In this document: one piece after another, positions 50,730 through 58,850 of the stretch | How the letters are laid out: every line of letters begins with the position of its first letter | How positions within the stretch are numbered: the first letter of the stretch is position 1 | Assembly (NCBI GenBank): GCA_029238315.1 | Contig: JAQWGI010000036.1 | Span: 310,001 to 374,000, forward strand | Source: Polaribacter sp. | GTDB lineage: Bacteria > Bacteroidota > Bacteroidia > Flavobacteriales > Flavobacteriaceae | Length of the DNA: 64,000 nucleotides | Reading direction: 5' to 3' | Notes under the pieces: model-generated | What the model was told of the DNA's origin: nothing | Databases searched by the model: none | The model's input: the letters and a program-made list of their open reading frames with translations, nothing else | Position numbers and translations under genes: made by a program

Positions 50730-51560
50730 CTATTCCGCATTTGTCGGTTTTCGATATCCTTGAAAAGGTTGTTTTAACAATTCTTTTAAAGAAGAATTTG
50801 ACACTTCATCCGGAAAAGTATCCACTCCGTACACAATTTTTTCACGATCTAAATACATGTACGTCCCAAAGATTCTATCCCAAATAGAAAAGATATTTCC
50901 GTAATTAGAATCTGTATAAGGCAACATATTATGATGATGAACTTTATGCATATCTGGCGAAATGATAAAAAAACTTAAAACTTTATCTAGCGTTTTATTT
51001 ATCTTAATATTTGCGTGTGTAAACTGCGTAAAAATTAACGACATCGATTGATAAATCATTACAATTGCAATTGGCGCACCCACTACAAAAACACCAAACA
51101 ATGTAAAAGCAAAACGAATCATACTTTCTAATGGATGATGACGATTTGCAGTTGTGGTATCTACTTTATGATCTGAGTGATGAACCAAATGAATCATCCA
51201 CAAAGGTTTTACTTTATGTTCTACAAAATGTGCTAAATATGCTCCGAAGAAATCCAATAAAACAACTCCTAAAACTGCATACAACCACAAGGGCATTACT
51301 GGTAACCAATTGATAATTCCGAATTCATTTATCTGAACCCAATCTGCAGATTTTAACAATAAAAAAGCCAAAGAAAAATTTACAATAATGGTTGTAAGTG
51401 TAAAAAACAAATTAGGAAAAGCGTGTTTCCATTTTTTATAATTAAATTTAAATAAAGGCAAAGCACCTTCTAAAATCCAGAAAAAAGTAATTCCGCCAAC
51501 AAGGATTAAACTTCTATGTAAAGACGGAATGGTTTCGAAATAATGTATGATTGTTTCCAA
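50730..51560 (-). CDS. Sterol desaturase / fatty acid hydroxylase family membrane protein
   Basis: A 276-aa di-iron membrane oxygenase with four or more helices and the three histidine clusters: HFVEHK near 111-116, HLVHHSDHKVD near 123-133 and MHKVHHHN near 204-211, plus NRHHP near 139. The family hydroxylates or desaturates lipids (carotenoids, sphingolipids, fatty acids or sterols). The likely substrates in a flavobacterium are membrane lipids or carotenoids; not decided by sequence. Convergent with the serine hydrolase gene; single gene. Confidence 0.9.
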   Translation of the reverse strand: METIIHYFETIPSLHRSLILVGGITFFWILEGALPLFKFNYKKWKHAFPNLFFTLTTIIVNFSLAFLLLKSADWVQINEFGIINWLPVMPLWLYAVLGVVLLDFFGAYLAHFVEHKVKPLWMIHLVHHSDHKVDTTTANRHHPLESMIRFAFTLFGVFVVGAPIAIVMIYQSMSLIFTQFTHANIKINKTLDKVLSFFIISPDMHKVHHHNMLPYTDSNYGNIFSIWDRIFGTYMYLDREKIVYGVDTFPDEVSNSSLKELLKQPFQGYRKPTNAE

Positions 51561-51717
51561 AGAATAAATATTTTTCTTTAAAAGTAATAAAATTAAATTA
51601 TTTCGTCATAAAATGACATAAAATTAAAAATTTGTTTATTTTTTTATTGATTTTGTAAAACATTTTGTATGTTTACTAAATTACGCAAAAATGAAACTCT
51701 AAAGGTATTTAGAAACG

Positions 51718-51735
51718 TAAATTGTGTACAATTTA
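51718..51735. promoter_or_regulatory. Operator-like dyad TAAATTGT-GT-ACAATTTA
   Basis: Perfect 8-2-8 inverted repeat centred 35 nt before the ATG at 51762, in a 201-nt gap with no other strong feature except AT-rich DNA and a GTCAT-AAA-ATGAC mini dyad near 51604-51616. Its position is that of a repressor site over the promoter. Confidence 0.4.
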
Positions 51736-51761
51736 TATAACGATAAAAATTCGATTAAGTA

Positions 51762-51989
51762 ATGAGCACGGTGATAGAAAGAGCTTTAAAATTTGAAGAA
51801 ACAAGTTTAAGGGCACTAACAACAAATCAAAGAATAATAATCTCCAGAGAAGCCAAAGAGTTGATTTTGAGTTTGAACGAAATTTACAAAGAAGAGAAAG
51901 ATCCTGAAATAATGGAAATTATGAAGCGTTTAACCTCAATCAAACAAAAAGTAGAGAAGCGTTTAAAAGGAAAACCTACAAGTTCATAA
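51762..51989 (+). CDS. Small helical cytoplasmic protein of unknown function
   Basis: A 75-aa highly charged, mostly helical protein (VIERALKFEETSLRALTTNQ, ISREAKELILSLNEIYKEEK, EIMEIMKRLTSIKQKVEKRL) with a basic tail. It looks like a coiled-coil or four-helix protein; I recall similar short genes in other Flavobacteriaceae but no function. It stands alone with an operator-like palindrome upstream and runs convergently to the YkgJ-type gene (9-nt gap). Possibly a regulator or nucleic-acid-associated protein; unproven. Confidence 0.72.
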   Translation: MSTVIERALKFEETSLRALTTNQRIIISREAKELILSLNEIYKEEKDPEIMEIMKRLTSIKQKVEKRLKGKPTSS

Positions 51990-51998
51990 AAGAGCTAC

Positions 51999-52535
51999 TT
52001 AGCTCCTCCTTTTTTTAACTTTAGAAACTAAAGGTAATTTCTTTTTCAATTCCTCCACAATATTATAAGCTGCTGGGCATATTTCTGTATTATTTAAAGT
52101 TAAATCTGTTAATTGAATAAACTTTTTACGGTTTGTATGTGGATATTCTGAACACGCTTTTGGGCGAACGTCATAAATAAAACAAGAATTATCAGATTCG
52201 TCAAAAAAGTTACACGGTCCAGGCGAATTTAACACCATAAAATCATCTTCATCTCGTTCTAAATATTGACTTTCAAAATTAGCAACTTTCATTTTTAAAT
52301 GCTTTGAAATTCGCTCAACATCTTTCTCTGTAAAAATTGGACTTGTTGTTTTACAGCAGTTTCCACAAGATAAACAATCTGTTTTTTCAAATTCCGCATC
52401 GTGTAATTCTTGCATTACATAATCTAAATTTCTTGGTGTTCTTCTTTTTAAGTTTGCAAAATATTTTTTGCTTTCTTTTTTTGCTTCTTGTGCCAATTTT
52501 GGCAATGCTGCTAAACGCTTATCCATGTCTTTCAT
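51999..52535 (-). CDS. YkgJ family cysteine-cluster protein
   Basis: A 178-aa cytoplasmic protein with a putative zinc/iron cluster. The family pattern is CLSCGNCCKTTSPIFTEKDV near 56-75, PCNFFDESDNSCFIYDVRP near 107-125 and a conserved Cys-x3-His pair in KACSEYPHT near 126-134. YkgJ-like proteins are thought to bind a Zn or Fe-S centre; function is not established. Runs leftward, convergent with the small helical gene and divergent from argS. Confidence 0.85.
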   Translation of the reverse strand: MKDMDKRLAALPKLAQEAKKESKKYFANLKRRTPRNLDYVMQELHDAEFEKTDCLSCGNCCKTTSPIFTEKDVERISKHLKMKVANFESQYLERDEDDFMVLNSPGPCNFFDESDNSCFIYDVRPKACSEYPHTNRKKFIQLTDLTLNNTEICPAAYNIVEELKKKLPLVSKVKKRRS

Positions 52536-52621
52536 ACAGCTACAAAAATACCATTATTAACAAGAAGAATCATTTTAAATTTCATCTATAAAATTTGTCA
52601 TAAAAAATGAAATAAATTCTG

Positions 52622-52629
52622 TAATTTTG
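52622..52629 (+). promoter_or_regulatory. -7 box of argS
   Basis: TAATTTTG ends 21 nt before the argS ATG (52651). A TTTG at 52594-52597 may be the -33 element at 24 nt, slightly long. Confidence 0.6.
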
Positions 52630-52650
52630 CACTTCAATTTTAAGAAATCA

Positions 52651-54465
52651 ATGAGTATTCAAAATCGCATAGAAACAGCAGTAAAAAAAGGGTTTTTAAC
52701 TTTATATGAAGTTGAAATTCCGTCTGTAGAATTTCAAGCAACACGTAAAGAATTTGAAGGAGATATTACTGTAGTTGTTTTTCCGATGTTACGTTATAAA
52801 AAAGGAAATCCAGTTCAAATTGGAAACGATTTAGGAAACTACATTGTAGAAAACGTTACAGAAGTTATCCGATTTAATATGGTAAAAGGCTTCTTAAACT
52901 TGGTGATAAATGATGCTTTGTATTTAGAATCTTTTAAATCTATTTACACCAATGATACTTACGGTTTTGTAAAGCCATCAACTAATAACGATGCTATTTT
53001 GGTAGAATATTCTTCACCAAACACCAATAAACCGTTGCATTTAGGGCACGTTAGAAATAATTTATTAGGCTATGCTGTTGCAGAAATCATCAAAGCTTCT
53101 GGTAAACAAGTTTATAAAACACAAATTATAAACGACAGAGGAATTCATATTTGTAAGTCGATGTTGGCTTGGCAAAAATATGCTCCCAATGGGAGTGATG
53201 GACAAAAAGAAACTCCTGAAACAACATTAAACCCTGTCTTAAGAAAAGGTGATAAATTGGTTGGGAATTATTACGTAAAATTCGACCAAGAATACAAACA
53301 AGAAATTTCGCAATTAATAGCTGAAGGAAAAACTGAAGAAGAAGCAAAAAAACAAGCGCCATTATTATTAGAAGCACAAGAAATGCTCCAGAAATGGGAA
53401 GCTGGTGATGAAAAAGTAATTGAGCTTTGGAAAACAATGAATACTTGGGTTTACGAAGGATTTGAAACAACTTACAAAAATTTAGGTGTTGATTTTGACT
53501 CGTACTATTACGAAAGCAATACTTATTTATTAGGAAAAGATAATATTGAAGAAGGATTAAAAAATGGTGTTTTCTTCAAAAAAGAAGACGGTTCTGTTTG
53601 GATTGATTTAACTGAAGATGGCTTGGATGAAAAAATCGTGTTGCGTTCTGACGGAACAGCGGTTTATATGACACAAGATATTGGAACTGCAATTCAGCGT
53701 TCTAAAGATTATCCAGACGTAAACGGAATGGTTTATACCGTTGGTAATGAACAAGATTACCACTTTAAAGTATTGTTTTTAATCTTAAAAAAATTAGGCT
53801 ATTCTTGGGCAGATGAATTGTTTCATTTGAGTTACGGAATGGTAGATTTACCTTCTGGAAAAATGAAATCTAGAGAAGGAACTGTTGTAGATGCTGATGA
53901 ACTGATGACAGAAATGACGGACACAGCAAGAAATTTATCACAAGAATTAGGAAAATTAGATGGTTATTCTAACGAAGAAAAAGAATCTTTATATAATACA
54001 ATTGGTTTAGGAGCTTTAAAATATTACATTTTAAAAGTAGATCCTAAAAAAAGAATTTTGTTTGACCCTAAAGAATCTGTAGATTTTCAAGGAAATACAG
54101 GTCCTTTTATTCAATATACATTCGCAAGAATTCAATCAATTTTAAGAAAATCAACTTTTGACTACAGTGTCATATCGAGCGGAGTCGAGATAGAATTGCA
54201 TCCAAAGGAAAAAGAATTGATAAAAATTATAGAAAATTATCCAGAAGTCATTCAGCAAGCAGCAGCAAATCATTCACCTGCAATTATTGCAAACTACACG
54301 TACGATTTAGTTAAAGAATTCAACTCTTTTTACCAAAATGTATCCATTTTAGGAGAAGAAAATAAAGAAAAAAAAATATTAAGAGTGCAGTTATCTAAAA
54401 AAGTGAGCGATATTATTAAATCTGCCTTTTCTTTATTAGGAATTAGTGTACCAGAAAGAATGTAA
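52651..54465 (+). CDS. argS: Arginyl-tRNA synthetase
   Basis: Class I synthetase of 604 aa. The N-terminal ArgRS add-on domain (about 1-100) precedes the HIGH block SSPNTNKPLHLGHVRNN near 121-137 and the KMSKS-like block SGKMKSREGTVVDADEL near 409-425; the C-terminal anticodon-binding domain ends in LLGISVPERM. I start at ATG 52651, which fits the -7 box; the TTG at 52627 overlaps it. A 27-nt dispersed repeat is read in frame near residue 508 (VISSGVEIE) at the junction to the anticodon-binding domain. Otherwise normal. Confidence 0.97.
   Translation: MSIQNRIETAVKKGFLTLYEVEIPSVEFQATRKEFEGDITVVVFPMLRYKKGNPVQIGNDLGNYIVENVTEVIRFNMVKGFLNLVINDALYLESFKSIYTNDTYGFVKPSTNNDAILVEYSSPNTNKPLHLGHVRNNLLGYAVAEIIKASGKQVYKTQIINDRGIHICKSMLAWQKYAPNGSDGQKETPETTLNPVLRKGDKLVGNYYVKFDQEYKQEISQLIAEGKTEEEAKKQAPLLLEAQEMLQKWEAGDEKVIELWKTMNTWVYEGFETTYKNLGVDFDSYYYESNTYLLGKDNIEEGLKNGVFFKKEDGSVWIDLTEDGLDEKIVLRSDGTAVYMTQDIGTAIQRSKDYPDVNGMVYTVGNEQDYHFKVLFLILKKLGYSWADELFHLSYGMVDLPSGKMKSREGTVVDADELMTEMTDTARNLSQELGKLDGYSNEEKESLYNTIGLGALKYYILKVDPKKRILFDPKESVDFQGNTGPFIQYTFARIQSILRKSTFDYSVISSGVEIELHPKEKELIKIIENYPEVIQQAAANHSPAIIANYTYDLVKEFNSFYQNVSILGEENKEKKILRVQLSKKVSDIIKSAFSLLGISVPERM
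54169..54195 (+). repeat. 27-nt dispersed repeat read in frame inside argS
   Basis: Core TCGAGCGGAGTCGAGA is identical to the intergenic copies near 45833. It encodes VISSGVEIE, frame-preserving, between LRKSTFDYS and LHPKEKELI, the linker to the anticodon-binding domain. Confidence 0.88.
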
Positions 54466-54526
54466 AAATAATTGACAGTTAACAAATTGCTGTTGGTTGT
54501 AAAAATAAAAGTTAATACATTAGCAA

Positions 54527-54645
54527 GCGTTAGGGATTGAAGTGGCATCCTTTTTAGTTGTCAGTACGAGTAAATTTACGAAGAATGCGTAAATTTGCAT
54601 CGAGAACAAAACTAAAAAGATACAACGAAAAGCCCGCTCGAACGC
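54527..54645. ncRNA. Long structured intergenic element (candidate flavobacterial RNA/repeat)
   Basis: Nested complementary arms support one extended fold: GCGTT (54527-54531) / AACGC (54641-54645), GGG (54533-54535) / CCC (54633-54635), CTTTTTAGTT (54550-54559) / AACTAAAAAG (54610-54619), and an inner hairpin GTAAATTTACG (54570-54580) / CGTAAATTTGC (54588-54598). The conserved-looking words GGGATTGAAGTGGCATCC and GAAAAGCCCG recur downstream of genes in many Flavobacteriia as I recall. It may correspond to a catalogued motif such as Flavo-1, but I cannot confirm that. Strand of the RNA is uncertain; the fold works on both. The rest of the 54466-54683 gap shows nothing else. Confidence 0.6.
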
Positions 54646-54683
54646 CATAAAAATAAATCAAACAACGAATAAATATAAGAAAC

Positions 54684-56072
54684 ATGAAATACGACGTACT
54701 AATTATTGGAAGTGGACCTGGAGGATATGTTACTGCAATTAGAGCTTCACAATTAGGCTTTAAAGTTGGGGTAATAGAAAAAGAAAATTTAGGAGGAATC
54801 TGTTTAAATTGGGGTTGTATACCAACAAAAGCATTATTAAAATCTGCACAAGTATATGATTATTTAAAACATGTAGATGATTACGGCTTAAAAGCTGAAG
54901 CAATTGATAAGGATTTTAGTGCAGTTGTAAAAAGAAGCCGTGATGTAGCAGAAGGAATGAGCAAAGGTGTTGCTTTTTTAATGAAGAAAAACAAAATTGA
55001 TATTATTGATGGTTTTGGAAAAATTAAAACAGGCAAAAAAGTAGCTGTTACAGATACTGCTGGTAAAGTAACAGAATATAGCGCAGATCATATTATTATT
55101 GCTACTGGTGCACGCTCTAGGCAATTACCTAATTTACCACAAGATGGCAAGAAAGTAATTGGGTATAGAGAAGCTATGACTTTACCAACTCAGCCAAAAT
55201 CTATGATTGTAGTAGGTTCTGGAGCAATTGGCGTTGAGTTTGCACACTTTTATAATGCAATGGGAACTGATGTAACTATTGTAGAATTTATGCCAAATAT
55301 TGTACCTGTAGAAGATAAAGATATTTCTAAACAATTTGAACGCTCAATTAAAAAAGCAGGAATTAAAGTGATGACAAATTCTTCTGTAGAAGCTGTTGAC
55401 ACTTCTGGGAACGGCGTAAAAGCAACTGTTAAAACAAAAAAAGGAGAAGAAGTTTTAGAAGCTGACATCTTACTTTCTGCAGTAGGAATTAAAACAAATA
55501 TTGAAAACATTGGTTTAGAAGATGTTGGAATTGTTACTGATAGAGATAAAATTTTAGTAAACGATTTTTATCAAACAAATTTACCAGGATATTATGCTAT
55601 TGGAGATGTAGTTCCAGGACCTGCTTTAGCACACGTTGCTTCTGCAGAGGGAATTACTTGTGTTGAAAAAATTGCTGGTTTACATACAGAAGCAATCGAT
55701 TATGGAAACATTCCTGGTTGTACGTATGCAACTCCAGAGATAGCTTCTGTTGGTATGACAGAAGAAAAAGCAAAAGAAGCTGGCTACGAATTAAAAGTTG
55801 GAAAATTCCCTTTTTCTGCTTCTGGAAAAGCAAAAGCAGCCGGAACACCAGATGGTTTTGTAAAAGTAATTTTTGATGCAAAATACGGAGAATGGTTAGG
55901 TTGCCATATGATTGGTGCTGGTGTTACTGACATGATTGCTGAAGCAGTTTTGGGAAGAAAATTAGAAACAACAGGGCATGAAGTATTAAAAACAATTCAT
56001 CCGCATCCAACAATGAGTGAAGCTGTTATGGAAGCTGTTGCAGACGCTTATGACGAAGTGATTCACTTATAA
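54684..56072 (+). CDS. lpdA: Dihydrolipoyl dehydrogenase
   Basis: E3 flavoprotein of 462 aa that reoxidises dihydrolipoamide of 2-oxo-acid dehydrogenase or glycine-cleavage complexes with NAD+. Landmarks: IIGSGPGGYVTAIRASQLG (FAD site, near 6-24), GGICLNWGCIPTKALL near 37-52 (redox Cys pair), VVGSGAIGVEFAHFY near 178-192 (NAD site) and HPHPTMSEAVMEA near 438-450 (catalytic His-Glu). No E1/E2 genes are adjacent, as expected for an E3 shared by several complexes. A strong bidirectional terminator follows. Confidence 0.96.
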   Translation: MKYDVLIIGSGPGGYVTAIRASQLGFKVGVIEKENLGGICLNWGCIPTKALLKSAQVYDYLKHVDDYGLKAEAIDKDFSAVVKRSRDVAEGMSKGVAFLMKKNKIDIIDGFGKIKTGKKVAVTDTAGKVTEYSADHIIIATGARSRQLPNLPQDGKKVIGYREAMTLPTQPKSMIVVGSGAIGVEFAHFYNAMGTDVTIVEFMPNIVPVEDKDISKQFERSIKKAGIKVMTNSSVEAVDTSGNGVKATVKTKKGEEVLEADILLSAVGIKTNIENIGLEDVGIVTDRDKILVNDFYQTNLPGYYAIGDVVPGPALAHVASAEGITCVEKIAGLHTEAIDYGNIPGCTYATPEIASVGMTEEKAKEAGYELKVGKFPFSASGKAKAAGTPDGFVKVIFDAKYGEWLGCHMIGAGVTDMIAEAVLGRKLETTGHEVLKTIHPHPTMSEAVMEAVADAYDEVIHL

Positions 56073-56090
56073 GATTAAAATATACATGAA

Positions 56091-56122
56091 AAAAGCCGAA
56101 GTAAATTACTTCGGCTTTTTTT
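56091..56122. terminator. Terminator of lpdA, probably bidirectional
   Basis: Stem GCCGAAGTAA (56095-56104) / TTACTTCGGC (56106-56115) flanked by A and T runs, between convergent lpdA and rlmF. Confidence 0.9.
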
Positions 56123-56159
56123 ATAATTTTTAAAATATGAATTTATAATTATATAGATG

Positions 56160-57017
56160 TTAAAACCTCCAAGCAACAATTCTGGTTACTTTGTTTCCTT
56201 GATGCATTGGAATTACCTTAAATTCTTGAACACCCAATTTATTTGCCGATTTCTCTAAACTTTCTATGTTTTCTTTTTTTGAAACTAAGCTAGTAAACCA
56301 AATAGCTTGCTTTTTGTATAAAGAACTTTGATACAAATAATTATGTAAAAAAGCTTTCTCTCCACCCACATACCACAATTCATTATTGTTTCCAGCAAAA
56401 TTCCGAACAGTATTTGTACCTAAATTTCTAGTCTTTCTTCTGTTTGCCCCTCTTGCTTCTTCTGCAGATTTATAAAATGGTGGATTACACATGGTTGCTG
56501 TAAAAACATCATCTGACTCAATAACTCCAGTTAAAATATTGTTTTCATCAAACTGTTGTCGCAACTTTATTTTTGCATCTAAATCATTATCATCTATAAT
56601 ATCTTGCGCCGAATCTAGAGAATCTAAATCGATGTCTGTTCCTACAAAAGTCCAATCGTAAACTGCAACACCTAATAAAGGATAAATACAGGTTGCACCA
56701 GTTCCAATATCTAAAACTGAAATATCTTTTTCGTCTTTCAATAAATCTTTTAAATAATGAATATAATCTACTCTTCCAGGTATTGGAGGGCAAAGGTTTT
56801 CGTCAGGAAACTCCCAAGTTTTTATTTGATAATCTGCCAATAACAAAGATCTATTGAGCTCTTTAACTGCCTTGGGATCAGAAAAATCAACAGTTAAATT
56901 TCCGTAATTATTTTTTACAACAAACTCTTTTAAAGCTAAATTGGCCTTTAACAATGTTTCAAAATTGTAACCAGAATTATGTATGTTATTCGGATGAAAA
57001 CTTGGTTTCTTGTTCAT
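56160..57017 (-). CDS. rlmF: 23S rRNA (adenine(1618)-N6)-methyltransferase
   Basis: SAM-dependent N6-adenine methyltransferase of 285 aa modifying A1618 of 23S rRNA. SAM-binding motif I is VLDIGTGATCIYPLLG near 99-114, the motif IV catalytic tetrad NPPF is in TATMCNPPFYKSAEEARGA near 172-190, and the N-terminus (SFHPNNIHNSGYNFETL) is typical for RlmF. The start overlaps the bshC stop by 1 nt (TAATG), predicting translation from the same transcript; the pairing looks positional rather than functional. Confidence 0.92.
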   Translation of the reverse strand: MNKKPSFHPNNIHNSGYNFETLLKANLALKEFVVKNNYGNLTVDFSDPKAVKELNRSLLLADYQIKTWEFPDENLCPPIPGRVDYIHYLKDLLKDEKDISVLDIGTGATCIYPLLGVAVYDWTFVGTDIDLDSLDSAQDIIDDNDLDAKIKLRQQFDENNILTGVIESDDVFTATMCNPPFYKSAEEARGANRRKTRNLGTNTVRNFAGNNNELWYVGGEKAFLHNYLYQSSLYKKQAIWFTSLVSKKENIESLEKSANKLGVQEFKVIPMHQGNKVTRIVAWRF

Positions 57018-58609
57018 TATAATTCTATGATTGTAAATTTTAAATCTAATGGTTTTAGTGTTGCTTTTAACGCAGGAACAAAAGCATCTCCATATTCTAA
57101 ATAATATTCAGAGAAGTTACGCTGACGTTCTTCTAAACTTTCATTTGGGAATAACTGTAGTTTTAATTTTGTAATTCTATCAATCAACTCTTTTTGCTTT
57201 CTTTTTTCTGCTCTTAACAAACGTTTCTCTAAATTATCTAATCCGTTTAATTGCTTTTTTTCTTGTGCATCTACGGCTCCTACAAAAGATTCATCTGTTT
57301 GATTTGCAACTCTTCTTAACATGTAAAACTGTTGTTCTAACAACGTTTTTGCATCTAAAAAATTAAATTCGATATTTGAGTTTTCATTAACCTTCTTCTT
57401 CAACAGATCATGTAGATTTAAAAATAATTCTTCCGATGAAATGGCTAACTTATTTGCTTTTTGCTGCTGTTTAACAGAGATAATTTGCACAGAATTTCGC
57501 AATAACAAAATTGGAAAAGGAATGTTTACTTCATTAAAATACGCTTTTAATTCTAACCAATAAGCCAATTCTCCACCTCCACCGATATATGCTAAATTTG
57601 GCAAAACTACTTCCTGAAACAAAGGACGCATAATTACATTTGGAGAAAATAATTGCGGACTTTCTTTTACTTTTTGTAAGATCTCTTCTTTAGAAAAAGT
57701 AATATCAGTATTATTTACTTTGTAGAGTCCTTCTTCAAAAAGAATACGTTCTCTGCTAGTACCTCCTAAATAAAATAAGTTTATTTCTCTAGGATTTACT
57801 TGAACTTTGTAATTTTTCTCAAATTCAGAAATTGTTTTGGAAACCGTTTTGAAAGAAACTTGCTCTTCTAATTCTTGTTTGATAAACGGCACAAATTGTT
57901 GCTTTAATTGTTGATCGTTTCCATCTACAATAACCAATCCATATTTTGCAAAAAGCTGATTTGCAATATAGCGTGTAGCAGCAGCCAATGTTGTATGCTC
58001 CAAGTATCCTTTTGTGAATAAATCTCTTAAAAAATCAGCATTTTTTGTAGTTCCTAATAAGTTAGAAAATTGAGTAAATACTTCTTCTAATCCTTCAGTA
58101 GAAAAATGCCCAACGGCTCCACCATCATTTCTTTTCCATTGTACTTTTTGATTTTTGAAATTAAAAAAATTAATTTCATCAAAATCATGATCTTCAGTTG
58201 CCATCCAATAAACTGGCACAAAATTATCTTTAGGAAATTTTAAAGACAACTCTTCTGCTAAATTAATTGTAGAGATAATTTTATATAAGAAATACAACGG
58301 ACCAGTAAATAAATTTAATTGATGACCTGTTGTTACTGTAAACGTATTTGAAGCTAAAAGCGCATTAATATTCTGATTTGTTTCTTCAGTAGTTGCTACT
58401 TTATTGTATTGATTATGTAAAGCAGCTACCAATACTTTTCTTGTTTCTAAAGAAAAAGATGCTCTTTTTTCTTCTAATTGATTTTTAAACCCGTTTATAT
58501 CAGAAAAATTATTGTAAAAAGATTTTATTGTGTCTTTTTCGGATGAATAATCTTGAATTATTTTAGAGAAAAAACCTGTTTCTTGAAATGGAACTTGAGT
58601 AACCTTCAT
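57017..58609 (-). CDS. bshC: Bacillithiol biosynthesis cysteine-adding enzyme BshC
   Basis: A 530-aa protein that adds cysteine to glucosaminyl-malate, the last step of bacillithiol synthesis. BshC-like segments: TVTTGHQLNLFTGPLYFLYK near 93-112, FVPVYWMATEDHDFDEINFF near 130-149, IRPLFQEVVLPNLAYIGGGG-like MRPLFQEVVLPNLAYIGGGG near 336-355 and a C-terminal coiled coil (about 440-495). It indicates that this organism uses bacillithiol as its low-molecular-weight thiol, as in many Bacteroidetes. The other bsh genes are not in the window. The 241-nt divergent gap to the right holds no second gene. Confidence 0.93.
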   Translation of the reverse strand: MKVTQVPFQETGFFSKIIQDYSSEKDTIKSFYNNFSDINGFKNQLEEKRASFSLETRKVLVAALHNQYNKVATTEETNQNINALLASNTFTVTTGHQLNLFTGPLYFLYKIISTINLAEELSLKFPKDNFVPVYWMATEDHDFDEINFFNFKNQKVQWKRNDGGAVGHFSTEGLEEVFTQFSNLLGTTKNADFLRDLFTKGYLEHTTLAAATRYIANQLFAKYGLVIVDGNDQQLKQQFVPFIKQELEEQVSFKTVSKTISEFEKNYKVQVNPREINLFYLGGTSRERILFEEGLYKVNNTDITFSKEEILQKVKESPQLFSPNVIMRPLFQEVVLPNLAYIGGGGELAYWLELKAYFNEVNIPFPILLLRNSVQIISVKQQQKANKLAISSEELFLNLHDLLKKKVNENSNIEFNFLDAKTLLEQQFYMLRRVANQTDESFVGAVDAQEKKQLNGLDNLEKRLLRAEKRKQKELIDRITKLKLQLFPNESLEERQRNFSEYYLEYGDAFVPALKATLKPLDLKFTIIEL

Positions 58610-58795
58610 TTATATAACACTTACCTTTACAAGATTAAACTTCTTTATTTTAATAGAAATTGAATTAAAAAAAACACAATTATTTTTCATTATAAAAACA
58701 CTTATAAATATTCTATAAAAATACACATTTTTTGACGGTTGAAAGAAATTGACAAATCAATCTTACAAATATTTAGCGCTTTATTGATACTATAA

Positions 58796-58826
58796 TTTGA
58801 TTTCTAAATAATTAAAAGTAGATTTG
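58796..58826 (+). promoter_or_regulatory. Canonical promoter of the M14 peptidase gene
   Basis: TTTG (58796-58799), 19-nt spacer, then TAGATTTG (58819-58826), an ideal Bacteroidetes -33/-7 pair; the ATG follows 24 nt after the box. The remainder of the 58610-58850 gap is AT-rich and featureless. Confidence 0.8.
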
Positions 58827-58850
58827 AAAAACTAATCAAAATATAAAAAA

